From contig CM055113.1 in assembly GCA_029204225.1 (NCBI GenBank), positions 7,961,852 through 8,025,851 on the forward strand: a stretch of DNA of 64,000 bases. Direction: 5' to 3'. Made by a program: the position numbers and the translations under genes. Below are positions 1-38,505 of the stretch, one piece after another. The stretch is from Diphasiastrum complanatum. Taxonomy: Eukaryota > Streptophyta > Lycopodiopsida > Lycopodiales > Lycopodiaceae. The notes beneath the pieces are model-generated. The model ran no database searches and was not told where the DNA came from. It saw only the letters and a list, made by a program, of their open reading frames with translations. Position 1 is the stretch's first letter. Each line of letters begins with the position of its first letter.

Positions 1-380
1 CCTGAGATCACGAGGAATTTGCGCAAAATCAGTACATCCAAAAACTCGTAAGTTTGATAAAGAAGGTTTGGCACCTGTCCAAACTTCGAATGGTGTTTTG
101 TCTGAGAGGCCTTTAGTGGAACATCTGTTCTGAATATAGGTTGCTGTTGAAACAGCTTCAGTCCAGAAGCACTTTGGAAGTGTCGCATGTGATAACATGC
201 ACTTTGCCGATTCAACTAAGGTTCTGTTCTTTCTCTCAGCAAGACCACAATGACTGAGGCAAATAGGAAGTGATGTATTGTTGCTCAATCCCATTGTTAA
301 GGCAATAGTCCCTGAATTCGTTGGAGATGTATTCTCCCCCGTTATCTGACCTCAGTGCTTTGATTTGTTTGCCAATTTGA
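1..380 (-). pseudogene. Ty1/copia integrase fragment (window edge)
   Basis: Translating the minus strand gives a continuous stretch of copia integrase core: a DNGGEYISNEF block near 330-360, then the AERKNR-type block (in a shifted frame), KCFWTEAVSTATYIQNRC, and the C-terminal LRVFGCTDF motif near position 30. The order matches pol proteins of plant Ty1/copia elements, in which integrase lies upstream of reverse transcriptase. The frame breaks around 240-260, so it is not intact. It runs off the left edge of the window, so the rest of the element cannot be seen. It may belong with the copia RNase H piece at 2400-2930, but the order along the minus strand (RNase H, LTR-like tract, integrase) suggests a second element. 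Confidence 0.85.
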
Positions 381-1264
381 TTCCCTAGCATGCTCTTTGA
401 ATAATAGATCTGTTTTGATAGATCTATAGGTTAACTTAAAAATGATTTGGATAAGGATCTAAATGCGGTGTTCTACTAGTACAATCAAGAGCTGCACCTA
501 GACATTTAAGATTTTTAAATCATGGGCAATTAGCTTGAGTAGTTGTTTTGCCCCTGTAAAAGTTAATTAGTAAAACAGACAATGTGAAGAGAATTCAACG
601 GAAACTATTTGTTTTGTGTGTATTGTTTTAAAGACACATAATTTATGAGTCATTTTGATTCATCTGTAAAATTGTGTGCATAGGATACTGAATTCTTGGA
701 TGTGTATTTCTCAGTTGAGGAATAAACTTAACACATTAGCAATTGTATTCCAAAGAGCTCAATTGGATACCGGATCCTAATGGTTCCAAGAATGGTAAAC
801 TGAATTTTTGGAATTCAGTAGAACTTTGTAATATCTAGATGTTCTAGGAGGTTGTATAAAGTTTATGTTGTTAAAGATTGATATTATAATGTTCTTTAAT
901 TACTTGGTTGATGGTAGAATTTGGAACTCATAATCTGATTAAGAATCAAGTTGGAAGAATTTTCTTGAAATCCAATGATTTTCCTTGTGGAAAAGATTTC
1001 AGAATGATTCTTATATTTTCTGAGCTGTATGTTGTGCATATACTCCAGTATTTTTTAGTGATCAAGTATGGTTTTGGAACCCTATAAATTATGATTGACG
1101 AATCATAAGGTTCTAAATATTTATGATTGACAGATCATAGATTGATACTTAAATGTCATTAAAAGAATATATGGAAATGTGAGCATTCTTAAGATAATGA
1201 ATAATTCTTGATCAATTGGGTGAGTTAAGAATCTAGATATGTTGTTTGAACTCTAAATTTCTTT
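381..1264. other. AT-rich stretch without a recognisable gene
   Basis: No reading frame or motif that I recognise on either strand. It lies between a copia integrase fragment and an LTR-like tract and is probably degraded retroelement sequence, but I see nothing specific. Confidence 0.5.
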
Positions 1265-2340
1265 ACTCCAGCACATACTTGAGATTGTGTGGATCTTACT
1301 GTCGGAAAGAGTATGCAAAAGATAGGTCAAATAAGATTTGAATAAAAAGAATTCGAACGACAAGAAAGAAAACTTATCGTGCGTAGCGGAATCGACTATC
1401 TTTCTCTTTCTTCATGCATGACTACGCCTATCAATTTCGAACAAAATAATAGTGATAGAAATCATCAGTACTACAGTGATTACGTAGCCAAACAATAATG
1501 CATTGAATTATCAGACAAATAATTAGTCGTGAAGAACTACAGAAACACATACATTTTGAAACAAACCTGAACGCAATAAAAGATAGTATTGATTCAGTAT
1601 GAAAATGAAATAGAAGTAAATGAGTACAATAAGTTGCAAATCGAAGAAGCGTACTCTAAGCTATCTCTGAGTGGCTAAAATGAAAGTCTGAATTAAGCGC
1701 AATGCTGATAAGCAGTAAGCGCAATAACAATCTCTAAACAACTCTAGAATGCTTAGGAGTGTTCAAGCTCGTAGGCTTGGGAGAGAGAGAGCTAACTATT
1801 CAATACTTGCTAATCTATTGATCAAAAACTTCAAAACTTGAGAGCTTTAGGACTTGAAAAGAGATGTACGAACAACTGATTTATACTAAGTGATTAGGTC
1901 GTTAAATGAGATTGCTAGTTGGCTGGTGCCCGCTGGCATTCATCCAGTTTTTTCTCAGAAATTGATTGTTGATAAGCAGTGAAAATTGGCCGTAAATAGT
2001 CTGTCTGCATAAACGAACTAAAACTGTCACTTTGCAGAAATGAACTAAAACTACCACAGGTGACAGTGTCGCAAAAAGACGACAATGTCGCCTTTTAGCG
2101 AAAAACTCGATAGTGTCTTTGAATCTCATTAAGCCCCACACTTTGCCAGAGTCATTTTCTTAACATATAAGGCACTTTGAAAAATGTGACTCTGCATATT
2201 TACTCGTAATTCTTGACAGACGAAAAATGCAAAAAAGACGACACTACATTTTTATACGTAATTCTTGACATGCGACAATGTCTGGATTGTAGAGAGAGAA
2301 AATGCGACATTGTTGTCAAACTCCGTGTATTTCTGTAGAC
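1265..2340 (-). repeat. Probable copia LTR (3' LTR of the RNase H remnant)
   Basis: This tract lies directly downstream (minus-strand sense) of a copia RNase H remnant, where a 3' LTR is expected. It has no coding motif and contains a TATA-like TATAAAT on the minus strand at 1879-1885, as in plant LTR promoters. Several short GTCGCA/GACAATGTCG-like words recur between about 2050 and 2320. I could not fix the TG...CA ends, so the boundaries are approximate. Confidence 0.4.
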
Positions 2341-2399
2341 TGTGTAAAAACACTTGTAAATCTATAGAGTAAAGACACGAGAAAATCCGCAGAACTGGA

Positions 2400-2930
2400 T
2401 AAACAATCGAAATGATACTTCAGTTCAATGTGCTTACTCCTAGAATGAAATCTAGGGTTGTTTGACAAAGCAATGGCACTTTGATTATCACAAAATAATG
2501 TCATCGGAGCATATTGATTCAGACGGATGTCTGAGAGGAAGTTCCTCAGCCAAATTGCTTCCTTTGTAGTTTGAGAGGCTGCGATATACTTTGATTCAGT
2601 GGAAGATAGAGCTATTGAGTATTTCTTGCAACTGTTCCAAGAAATTGGACCATTGGTGAGGAAGAATATAAATCCTGAAGTGGATTTACGAGTGTCTACA
2701 TCTCCTGCCCAACTTGCATATGTGTAACCACTGAGTAAATTGAGTTTGTCGTTGTCGACTACTCCATAACAAATGCAAAAGTCCATAGTAGCTCAAAAAT
2801 ATCTCATGACTCTGATAAGAGCCTTCCAATGTGTTACACCAGGATTAGTCATAAACTGACTGAGAGAGCTGACTGCAAAAGCTATGTTTGGTCTGGTACA
2901 GATCATGGCGTACATAAAGAGATCCTATAA
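2400..2930 (-). pseudogene. Ty1/copia reverse transcriptase tail and RNase H remnant
   Basis: Minus-strand frames give the end of a copia reverse transcriptase ([27 protein letters not shown]; about 2790-2930), then RNase H with the characteristic DTRKSTSGFIFFL, SSTESKYIAASQ, CDNQSAIALSNNP and SKHIELKYHF blocks (about 2400-2786). The ...STSG...SSTE(A)EY...CDNQSA...KHIE series is diagnostic for plant copia elements. There is a stop just before the RNase H part (near 2786) and frameshifts in the RT tail. Upstream coding sequence stops abruptly at about 2969, exactly where an LTR of another copia element begins, so this older element was cut by that insertion. Confidence 0.85.
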
Positions 2931-2969
2931 TAGAATGGTAGGGATACTCATGCATCTGCTGCTTTTCAT

Positions 2970-3665
2970 TGTTAAACTCACACGTGGACTGTCCACAACA
3001 TGTACTTGTGATCTCCTAAGGTGTGTAGATGCACCAAGATCAAGACTAGATTGAGATTCAAGATCTATCTTTGATTCTATGGCAAGAACACACTACTACA
3101 TGCATTCAATCACTTCCAACTCTCACTCACACGTGTGGAAAGTATCCAAAAAGTATCCTAAATAAAAACAAGTTGCTCTCCTTGGGTAGAGAGAGAAAAT
3201 CATCATGAGCTCTCGAGTAGAGAGAGAAAGCTAGAAAATCACTTACACTCAAAATCCACTCAATCTCTTAATCAATTGGATCCAAATGAGAAGTACAATG
3301 ATACTAGTAGATCCACAAGCTACCACAAAGCTTATGATTGGACCACACTTTTGCCACCTCTTCATCCTATTGGACCATTGATCCATTCACCTCTAGATTC
3401 TATTGGACCCCTCAAGGTTCCACCTCTAAATCCTATTGGACCTCTTAAATTTCATCAAACAAAAGTATTACACTAATCTAGACTCTAATTGGCACGAGTT
3501 TATCCTCTTACTCTATTTTGGCTAAATAGTGGCATTACAAGTGGAAATGGGTAATTTGCCGTCTATGCCAAATCTGGTCCTATCAACATCCTACACCTAG
3601 ATGCTTGATATAAAAAACATAAGACCCCTATATCTAACATAGATAATCTTTTTCAATTCTTCACA
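2970..3665 (-). repeat. Copia LTR (3' LTR of minus-strand element C1)
   Basis: On the minus strand the LTR starts TGTGAAG at 3665, directly after a purine-rich tract ending GGGAG, and ends TTTAACA at 2970. It aligns over most of its length with the plus-strand LTR at 7565-8286 (shared blocks include TATCAAGCATCT versus TGTCAAGCATCT and the CTCTACCCAAGGAGAG stretch), but with clear divergence. It contains a CACACGTGTG palindrome near 3128. Length is about 696 bp. Only this copy is present for C1; no 5' LTR is seen. Confidence 0.8.
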
Positions 3666-3729
3666 CTCCCAAAAAATTATCTATGAAGATTTAAGCATTG
3701 ATCTTGATATAACTCCAAGATTAGATCTA

Positions 3730-5400
3730 TGCTTAATGAAAGCACTTTTTCTCAAAGGCTTGGTGAGTTGACATGCTCCAAATAGATCACATCATAATTG
3801 TCTTCAAAATCAATAATAGGTGATGCATCCATAGATTTCTTGATCGCGGCCTCTTCAAAAGATGAATGTTGATCTTCATGAAAGACAACATGTCTACTTT
3901 CAATAACTTGAGAAGTAGAGAGTACAAAGACTCTATAGGCCTTTTTGGTGGATGAGTATCCAACCATGATTCCTTTGCATGCACTATGATCTTCCTTCTT
4001 CCTTGTTTCCAAGGGAATATGGGCAAAGCATGTGCATCCAAAAACTCTAAGGTGATCAACCTTAGGCTTCTTCAAATGTAAGATTTCATATGGTGACTTT
4101 CCTCCAAGAGCTATATATGGGAGCCTATTGCAAAGATAATTTGCACAATTAATGGCTTCTCCCCATAAATCTTTGGGCAAAGATGCCTCAATTCTCATAG
4201 ATTTTTCACATTCACATAGAGATCTATTCTTTCTCTCGGCCACTCCATTTTGAGATGGAGAATAGGCACAAGAGAACTCTCTTTTGATGCCTTCAAGCTC
4301 ACAAAAATCATGAAATTTATTGGAGATATATTCACCACCTCCATCACATCTAAGAGCTTTAATCTTGAATGAGAATTGCTTCTCTACATAAGCTTTGAAA
4401 ATAAGGAAATGATCAAACACCATAGAATATATCCAAGTGAAACTTGTGAAATCATCAATGAAAGTAACAAAACAAGTGACTCCTCCCTTGCTTATAATTG
4501 ATGAGAAATGCACATCCGAGTGGATTAACTCCAAAGGATGCTTGCTTTTGATAGAAGATCTTGTAAATGGCTTTTTGTGTCCTATGCCATAATTCCTCCA
4601 TAGAGAGGTTGTTCACAAGAGCAACATTATAAGCATTCACATATTCATTTGGATCTAGTTTATAGATGCCTCCAAATCTAGATCCTAATGCAAGTATCTC
4701 ATCATTCTTCTTGATAGTGCAAGTATCAACATTGAATTTTACATCAAGGCCATTATCAAGCAATTGGCCAACACTAATGAGATTCTTAGTAAGTTTAGGC
4801 ACGTAAAGAACTTTAGAGGATGCAAGCTTTAAGGGAATGTGCGGCCTATGCCTTCAATAGGATATTCAAAATCATTTGCAGTGTATATTGATTTCTTGAC
4901 TCCATCATAAGGTGCAATAGAAGAGAAAGAATCCTTAGAGCTACACATATGTAAAGAGGCTCCACTATAAGCCATCCTTCTTGAAAGGAGTTGATGAGAA
5001 GCTAGAGACCATAAGAGATCCCTCTCCATCACTTGCAATAGTGTCTTCCTTCTCATTGGTGATGTTGGGCCTTTCTTGCCACAATAGAAGCACTTGATCT
5101 TCTTCTTCTTGAGCTTGGATGATGAAGCATTAAAGGAATCATCTTCCTCCTCATCTTTGTCTTCGGATTTGGCTTTGTCCTTGCTTGAGGATTGTTGATA
5201 TTGGTTCTTGCTCCTCCCTTTGTGCGTGTCCTTGGCAAAATGGCTTTTCCATCATTATGAGTGAGAGAAAGCGTGTCCATCCTCAAGAGCTTGTACTCTT
5301 GTCTTGATTCTTCAGAATTTAGCACACTTTGGAGAGCCTCAAAACTTGGTAGCTCCTCCTTAATGGCATAGGATTGGAGAAGGTTATCGAATTCAGGTCA
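3730..5400 (-). pseudogene. Copia element C1: broken gag, protease, integrase (minus)
   Basis: Read on the minus strand from 5400 down: a gag segment (LNSEESRQEYK), a partial CCHC knuckle (KCFYCGKKG) whose second half is missing, a protease block from which the catalytic DSGAS has been damaged to YSGAS, the GAG-pre-integrase LTKNLISVGQLL, and an integrase core with FVTFIDDF, ALRCDGGGEYISNKF, SPSQNGVAERKNR and LRVFGCTCF. The integrase part is an open frame of about 260 codons (3752-4534), but frameshifts separate it from the upstream parts. Reverse transcriptase and RNase H are missing: integrase passes almost directly into the LTR at 3665. It is the same family as the plus-strand copy at 5576-7545, so the element is dead and internally deleted. 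Confidence 0.85.
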
Positions 5401-5575
5401 CAACTCTTCATTCATACCTTCACACGTACAATGCTCTACTCCATATGTCTCAATTAGAGTGTCTAGGTCCTCTCAAGGTCATTAGTCACCAATGGGCCTC
5501 GACGTGGAATAACATCTAGGCGTGACCAATAATCTCGAACACTGGAGGGCCGGTCTACCATATTAGGACTATTCC

Positions 5576-7545
5576 ATGTTCTTAGGTGAATATGGCCATA
5601 ACAATTCCTCTCATGCTTCTACCTCAAAGAAGAAGAAAAACATTAAATGGTTTTTTTGTGGCAATAAGGGTCACTATGCTACAAATTGTTTCAAGAAGAA
5701 GAATCGATTCAAGCAAGCCAAACTTTCAAATGAGAAAGAAGACTCTATTGCAAGTGATGGAGAGGGATCTCTTATGGTCTCTAGTTTTTCATCTACACCT
5801 TTTAAGAAGGGTGGATCTTGGTACATTGATAGTGGAGCATCTTCACATATGTGTAGCTCCAAGGAGTCCTTCACATCTATTATGCCTTATAGAGGAGCTA
5901 AGATGACTATCTATACAGCAAATGACCAAGAATGCAATATTGAAGGCATAGGAAGTATTCCCTTGAAGACTTCTTCTTCCAAAGTTCTTTCTCTCAACAG
6001 GGTTATTTTTGTGTCTAATCTTACAAAGAACCTCATAAGTGTTGGCCAACTACTTGATGATGGCCTTGATGTGAAATTCAATATTGATACTTGTATTATC
6101 AAGAGAAATGATGAGATCCTTGCATATGGATCAAGATTTGGAGGCATATACAAGCTTGATCCAAGAGAGAGTTGTGATATTGCTTATGTGACAAAGCTTT
6201 CCAAGGAGGAGTTATGGCATAGGAGGTTGGGACATCCCAACTACAAATCCATGCTTTCTATGATCAAAAAAGCCAAGTCTATCGGCTTACCAAAGAGTCT
6301 TTCCAGGGAGATCAAGCCATGTGAGGCTTGTGCAATTGCAAAATCACACAAGAAAGCATATCAAAGATCCTCCATCAAAATCACACATCCTTTGGAGTTG
6401 ATACACTTGGATGTGCAATTCTATCATCCAAAAGCAAGGGAGGAGCCACTTGCTTTGTGACATTTATTGATGATTTCACAAGATATACATGGTTGTATCT
6501 TCTTACTTCTAAAGCTATGGTGTATGATCACTTCCTTATTTCAAAGCATATGTTGAGAAGCAATTCTCATTGAAGATCAAGGCTTTGAGGTGTGATGGAG
6601 GAGAAGACTAGTTGTATCAAATTGGTTGAAAAGACCAAAATAGCACTTGGAAAAGAGCTTAAGATGCAAGATCTAGGAGAGATCCATTATATCTTAGGCC
6701 TAGAGATTGACTTTCATGATGATTATGCTTTTATTTGTCAATCTAGATATTCTCTTGCTATGTTGAAAAAATTTCATATGGAAAGCTGTAAGGGCATTGA
6801 TACACCAATGGAGCACATTGCAAAAGATCCTAATAAAGGTGATGAAAGATCCTTCAAGGACATCACACTTTTTAGGAGTTTTATTGGCTCCTTGATATGG
6901 CTTACCATCACCATGCCCGACTTGAGCTATTGTGTGCCCAAGTTGAGCCAATCTATGCAAGATCCAAAGATCCATCATTGGAAGATGGCCAAGAGGCTGC
7001 TAAGGTACATATCTTCATCACATGATTATGGTTTACTTTACAAGAGTGAAGATCTATCCATTATTGGCTACTCGGATTCGGACTTTGCAAGTGATAAGAT
7101 GGATCGAAAGTCCACAAGTGCATATACTATCTTTTTTGGAGGATATCTCATATCTTGGCTTTCCGAAAAGCAAGATACTATCTCTCTCTCTCTTCTTGTG
7201 AGGCCGAGTATAAAGCACTCACTACATCAACAAAAGAAGTGCTTTGGATCAAGAGAATTCTATTGGAGCTAAAGTGCATCAAAGAGGAGGAGCTATCATT
7301 GATATATTGTGATAATATCTTGGCCCAAGCCCTTGCCAATAATCCAATATTCCATGCAAGGGGCAAGCACATAGAAGTGGCACACCACTTTGTGATTGAG
7401 AAGCTTATTGGAGGAGCGATCCATTTGGAGCATATCGGTTCATCATCTTGTATTGCCGATCTACTCACCAAGCCACTACTCAAAAGTTCCTTCATCAAAC
7501 ATAGATCCAATCTTGGAATGATTCCAAGATCCATGCTTTTTTAGA
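5576..7545 (+). pseudogene. Copia element C2: broken gag-pol (plus)
   Basis: The frame from 5576 holds a CCHC zinc knuckle (CGNKGHYATNC), the protease motif WYIDSGASSHM, the GAG-pre-integrase domain (LTKNLISVGQLL, ELWHRRLGHPN) and the start of integrase. A frameshift near 6430 is followed by FVTFIDDFTRYTWLY. At about 6600 the integrase block ALRCDGGE is joined to reverse transcriptase downstream of its YVDD box (LGEIHYILGLEI), so the integrase end and the RT catalytic core are deleted. RNase H follows (MDRKSTSAY, then a frameshift near 7190, then SCEAEYKAL, CDNILAQALANNP, ARGKHIEVAHHF) and ends at 7545, 20 bp before the LTR. It cannot encode an active transposition machinery. Confidence 0.88.
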
Positions 7546-7564
7546 TTAGATATCTATTTAGGAG

Positions 7565-8286
7565 TGTGAAAATCATAAAAAGTTATCTATCATAGCTTTA
7601 GGGGTTTCATAAGTTTTTTATGTCAAGCATCTTTGTGTAGGACTTTGATAGGGCCAAAATTGGTATAGATGGCAAAATGGTCAACTCCACATGTAAAGCC
7701 ACAATTTGGCCAAAAGTAGTTTATGATGCAAACTTGAGCTAGTTCGGCTTGTGACACTTGTGTAGATATCATTTGATGAGTGATCAAGTCAAAGTGTTGG
7801 CAAAAGTCAAAGGGTCCAATCAAAATTGAGAAATCCACATGAAGGGTTCAATAGAATTGTAAGATGGATGCATCACTCATCCAATAGGATTAGAGAGGCT
7901 AGGATTGAGGGGCCCAGTAGTATTAAAGCTTGGATCTCTACAAGTTTTATATGTACTCTCTTTACCAATCATAATCTAAGTGAGTTCTTGAGTCAATTGT
8001 GAAATCAATCAAGTTTTGCTTGTATTTCCTTCTCTCTCTTCATGAGGGCAAACTACTCTATTCTCTCTCTACCCAAGGAGAGGAGCTTAATTTGCCTTAG
8101 AATTTTCATGATGTACTTTTCCCACGTGTGAAACTACTTTGGTTATCAATCTGTGCATCTATCTTTGCCTCTTTACCTTAGATTTTGACGTAGATGTTGG
8201 ATTTCAATCTAGTGTTGATCTAAAGTGCATTGCTTAGGAGATCATTCTCACACATTAGGCTATTCCCACGCGTGTGAAATTTCACA
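7565..8286 (+). repeat. Copia LTR (3' LTR of plus-strand element C2)
   Basis: It starts TGTGAAAAT right after a TTTAGGAG purine tract and ends ATTTCACA at 8286, so the ends form a good terminal inverted repeat. Length 722 bp. It is related to the minus-strand LTR at 2970-3665 but clearly diverged. No matching 5' LTR occurs upstream of the C2 coding part. Confidence 0.82.
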
Positions 8287-10380
8287 ATTAATGGATTCAC
8301 CAAAGCATGCTAAGGCACATTCAATGATTTGATTCTTAATGCAAAAGTGCGAGTCAATATGCAGCACAATGTTGATGTCAAAAAATACAATACACAATAC
8401 TACATACATTGAAGATGTTGCATAAATGCATATTATACCAAGGGAGATGTTGCAAAACAATTTTTTAGAAAAATATCACTAATTGCAATGGCAAAATTTG
8501 TGTGTTGAGATAGAAGACACAAAATTACAAATATATGTCAAGAATTATATGGCAATGCAAATGGATAATGAAAGCGAAAGGAGTCTATCATCAAAGAAAA
8601 CTTTGCTATATACACCGACGAGGTACCTTGCCAACCTAATGGACTCAACATTTTTTAAATAAATGTATGGAGTATTGTAACTTTACGTTTATCGAAGAAA
8701 GATTGCGACGCTCACCAAAATATACATTCAAAATAAGGATGTTCAAAAAAATCTGAAAAGTGTGAAAGAATAATACAATGAAAATTTAATTAGACTCGTT
8801 CATCAAACCTTTGACAGATTGCGTAGTCGTTTACATATATGGGATATATCATTTCTAATTATGCATGCTTTTCTATTGCTCTACCATATGAAATATAGTC
8901 CTTGACAACACATGGAACAACTCTTAGCACTAGTTGGTGAATAAGCATGTTCTCATTCACAATTTTACTCCAAGAAAACAAAGATACATATACTTCACAA
9001 GCTTGAGAGGTCTAGCCATAGGAAGTTAGAGGGGCCTACCATAGGTACATTGATAAGATTACAAAAATTATACTGCATATAATTGAAAATTAGAAAGATA
9101 CAAAATTAGTAGATGTGAACCCAAAAGATACAAGTGTTGTGGCCACAAATCTACTAGGCTAAAATCCTAGAATGTAAGGTGAAAAGGCGATGAAATAAAA
9201 TGATGCTAATTTATGCCTATGGTGAGAATGTGTTACAAATTTTGCATTTTTTTTAGCTTTCATATGACATGTATGTATCATGGATTTTTTCAAATCAAAA
9301 ATGTAAGAACAAAAAAAACGAGCAATGTAAAAACAGCACGAATGTTTTTGAGATGCAACTAACGAACCTCCCCTATGTAAGGACACCCGTATCTTTCTAA
9401 CAAAAACCAAAAATTGTACTCGTATAAAACTCATCTCCTCGTATACCCTTTATGTGATGTCCTACATTTTCTTTTGCAAGATCAAATTCATAGCAAATCA
9501 CTACCACCACCATCGCAGTTCTTGTTACTATAGATGCCTTGCCCCTAGATATTGTTGAAATTATAGCAAATTGGACCATAAATGAATCTCTAATTGATTC
9601 TCAAGAGTGATTGATTGATTGATTAACCAATTATAGCAAAATTGGCACTCAAAAATTGATCTAGATTGGCAATTTCAACCAAGAGCAATCTGAACATGCA
9701 AATCCGACTTCACACGTGTGGGGTACGGCCTGTAATACAACCTGTGAACAGAGAATGATCTCACTAAGTTTAGTAGCATACACTTTACAAAATCATCATA
9801 CAAATAGAGTAGAAACTCGAGATTGTCAATGAACTGCAAAATCTTGATCTCTCACAATTGGAATGGATCAATGATAATACAAAGAGGATCCTATCCTTGG
9901 CCTGGCTGAGCAGGTCTAGCACGTGTTCAGATGTCAAATCAGCATTAGGTTTACCTACTCATGTCAATTTGACCTAACGGTTAGGTCTACCAACTTTGGT
10001 AATTAGGTCAATCACCAACTTCCTTGATTTATGGAATTTGGCACTTAATTTTAGCAATCATGACCAGATTGACTAATTGGGATCTAACCTACCTAGGCTG
10101 ATCTACACACGTGGGAACATGCTCTCACATGTGTGATTTACAAAGTGTACAAAAAACTATATACAAATCAAGCTAGAATTTGTCAATTTTCATAGATACT
10201 TCCATTCCAAGAATATTCTTCACAAAAACAGTATCTTTTCCAACTTTTGACAGCCAACTGAAAAGGTTAACCACTTTGCATGCTCTTGAACTGATCTTAC
10301 ACATCTTGTTCCATCTCTAACCTTATCTGGTCAAGATATCATCCCTGTGCAGTCATGCCTGCCATCCTCAAAAAGCTCTA
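8287..10380. other. Intergenic, no recognisable gene
   Basis: AT-rich sequence with only short, unconvincing reading frames. CACACGTGTG-like words near 9713 and 10105-10135 resemble those in copia LTRs elsewhere in the window, so part of 9550-10380 may be an old LTR, but I could not define its ends. Confidence 0.45.
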
Positions 10381-11080
10381 CTCAATAGTGTGCCCCAACT
10401 CCAAAACTGATGTAGCTCCCTTTGAATGGGAAACTCTCTCGGTTACAACACAAAAATTCAGGATAAGGTGATTTATGAACCACATTCATGCACCTCTTTT
10501 GTTCTCCACATACAAGGAAAAGATGAACAGAAACTATCCGATCCTGTAAATAAGTATCAGCCTTACTGGAGAGATCGTGACATATGTTCAAACTCTGAAA
10601 GGGCCCTTCTGAATATTTGTCAATGTGAACTGAAACAAGAATATTTATGTTCAAGGCCTTAGCATTCAACAATAACATCAGAAAGCCAATCAAAAGACCT
10701 TCACTTTTGCACACCCTACTTTCAAAGACAAACGAGATAATCTTCCATTTACCTTCCCTCAAATACACAATTCTTTTCTTGACATACATTAGCAGTAGTG
10801 TACAGACGTACCTTTGTGGCAATATTCTGTACAAAAAAATGGTGAATTTATTTTAGGAAGAATGAGATGAACAAATAAATTGCACTATCTGTGAATATTC
10901 GGTGTCAAAGATACAGAAGACATTCCCCTGATCATGGGGTAAGTCATCATATGCGGACATTCTTTTCATGATTTGTCAACCAAGTTCTAGAACACAGTCC
11001 TCTTGAGGTGTCAGGAACTGAAACTTCTTGAGAACTTGGTAAATTTTAAATGCCTAATCCAAGAAGTGTATTGATGCATC
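10381..11080 (-). other. 3' flank / probable 3' UTR of the MAP kinase gene
   Basis: This lies directly downstream of the kinase stop codon at 11081-11083. An AATAAA-type word on the minus strand near 10846-10851 could serve polyadenylation. A 150-codon minus-strand frame (10382-10834) has no motif that I recognise and no supporting context; it is more likely chance within the 3' flank than a gene. Confidence 0.35.
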
Positions 11081-36963
<25,883 letters not shown>

Positions 36964-37492
36964 CCTTCTTCGATAATAATCTTTCGCCGGAAGCCGCACA
37001 GGTTGAATAAATGCAATAACCAACTTATTTATCAGCCAAACTGCGCCTCTGCAGTTATCTTGCTGAAGCCTATCCTCTAGAGCTGTATAATCTGATGAGA
37101 TGTTGTGAGATTTCAATCTATTCCAACCAAAACTGAACCAGTGCCTCGGTTTATTGACAAGCCTGTCATCCATGTGCTAGGAAGAAGCCCTCTCTACCTT
37201 CCGGGGCTTCTTTGTCCCCGCTTTCCACCAACAAATCCTGCTCATTACCAAACTCCTCGTTCATCGTTCCAAGCATCGCATCCAGATTTGAATCCTGGCA
37301 GCTACCACAACCTGCAAATCAAAGCAACCTCACAATAACAATAATATCTGTTAAAAAAAACTACCCCAGCCACGCGCTCTGAAACCCAGCTTCACCACTT
37401 CCAAATCCTCATTCCGCAAATCTGCTTCATCCACACCTCACTCACCTCACCCTCCATCAACACCTGGATCGTAATCTGTACCTCCTCCTTAC

Positions 37493-37620
37493 CTCGCCGT
37501 TCGTCCTTCTTCTTCTTCTTCTTCGCTTCCTCCCTCTCTCTCTCGCTCGTCAGATCTCCAGCTATGGCGTCCTCAGCAAAGCAAGCTGTCAGTGAAGAAA
37601 AGCGACCCCAGACAAGAGGC
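37493..37620 (-). other. Probable 5' UTR exon of the MAP kinase gene
   Basis: On the minus strand a GA/AAG-repeat-rich tract (37510-37556) is followed by a good donor, GCGAG|GTAAGG, at 37493/37492. A matching acceptor (TTTGCAG at about 37312) precedes the ATG-bearing exon at 36963, implying a 5' UTR intron of about 180 bp. Purine-rich leader tracts of this kind (CT-rich on the other strand) are common around plant transcription starts. The transcription start itself is not determined. Confidence 0.45.
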
Positions 37621-38505
37621 AGACAGGGGACTCCATAACCACGGTTAGGATTTAGTATCTCGTGGAAACGGGACCACGGTAACCAGACCGGTTCGATGTG
37701 AGGCTCGAACCTGTAATCTAACCGCGGTTAAGTGGACGCTCACCTCTGTTACAGGCGTTTTAACCGCGAGAGTTAGTGGGTTTGATTTCTTGGCAGGCAA
37801 ATTCCGTGGCGCTCTCACGACCGGTCGCTGCGTTAATGTCCATCGGTTCCGTGGGCGGGTTGAGAGAAGGACTGCTGGTTACGGAACAGGACCCTCTGCC
37901 AACCTGCATCACTATTACGGAGCTCTGGGCCCTGCAGACTTATGGCTCGCTGACACATGGAATATGCTTGTCGTTCCTCATTTCTAGGTTTTTTCATGTT
38001 TGGCTGTGGATTTGATACCCAGGCCCAGGCTGAAAACCAAATAAACCCCACCCCCTTAACCTCTACCTCCACTTCCATTTTTGTTGTACTCCATTGCCCC
38101 CATGTAAGTTAACTCCGAAGAGTAATGCATGTTTTCGGAATAGCTCCTCTCTCTATCCCAATACCAATCCGAAACATAGGCCCTCTCGCTCTCTCTGAGT
38201 CGGACTATTCTCATGAGCAATGAGATGCTACCAATGAGCGAGCCTTCCAACCTTAGATCAGTCGACTTTTTGTTCTTCGCCACATGCATCAATAACAAGC
38301 TTTTACACACGAGCCATTCAGCTAGCTAGTTTGTTTGTGATTGTTTTGTCAACACATCTTAGGAGGCAAGATCAACATGGATGATTTGTAGCCAACAAAC
38401 TACAATCAACCATCATTAAGGTCAAAAAAACCTACACATGATCAAGTAGATGTCACTCATTCACTCACTCACTTAGTAGATTGTGAAGTTGCCTCAAAGC
38501 TCGGG

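Noticed and set aside
10382-10834. 150-codon minus-strand open frame downstream of the kinase stop
   Set aside because: It is in the position of the 3' UTR, has no motif and no splice signals linking it to the gene; I did not call it a gene.
37776-38310. Short overlapping frames on both strands upstream of the kinase gene
   Set aside because: They have no similarity to known proteins and are probably chance frames in moderately GC-rich promoter DNA.
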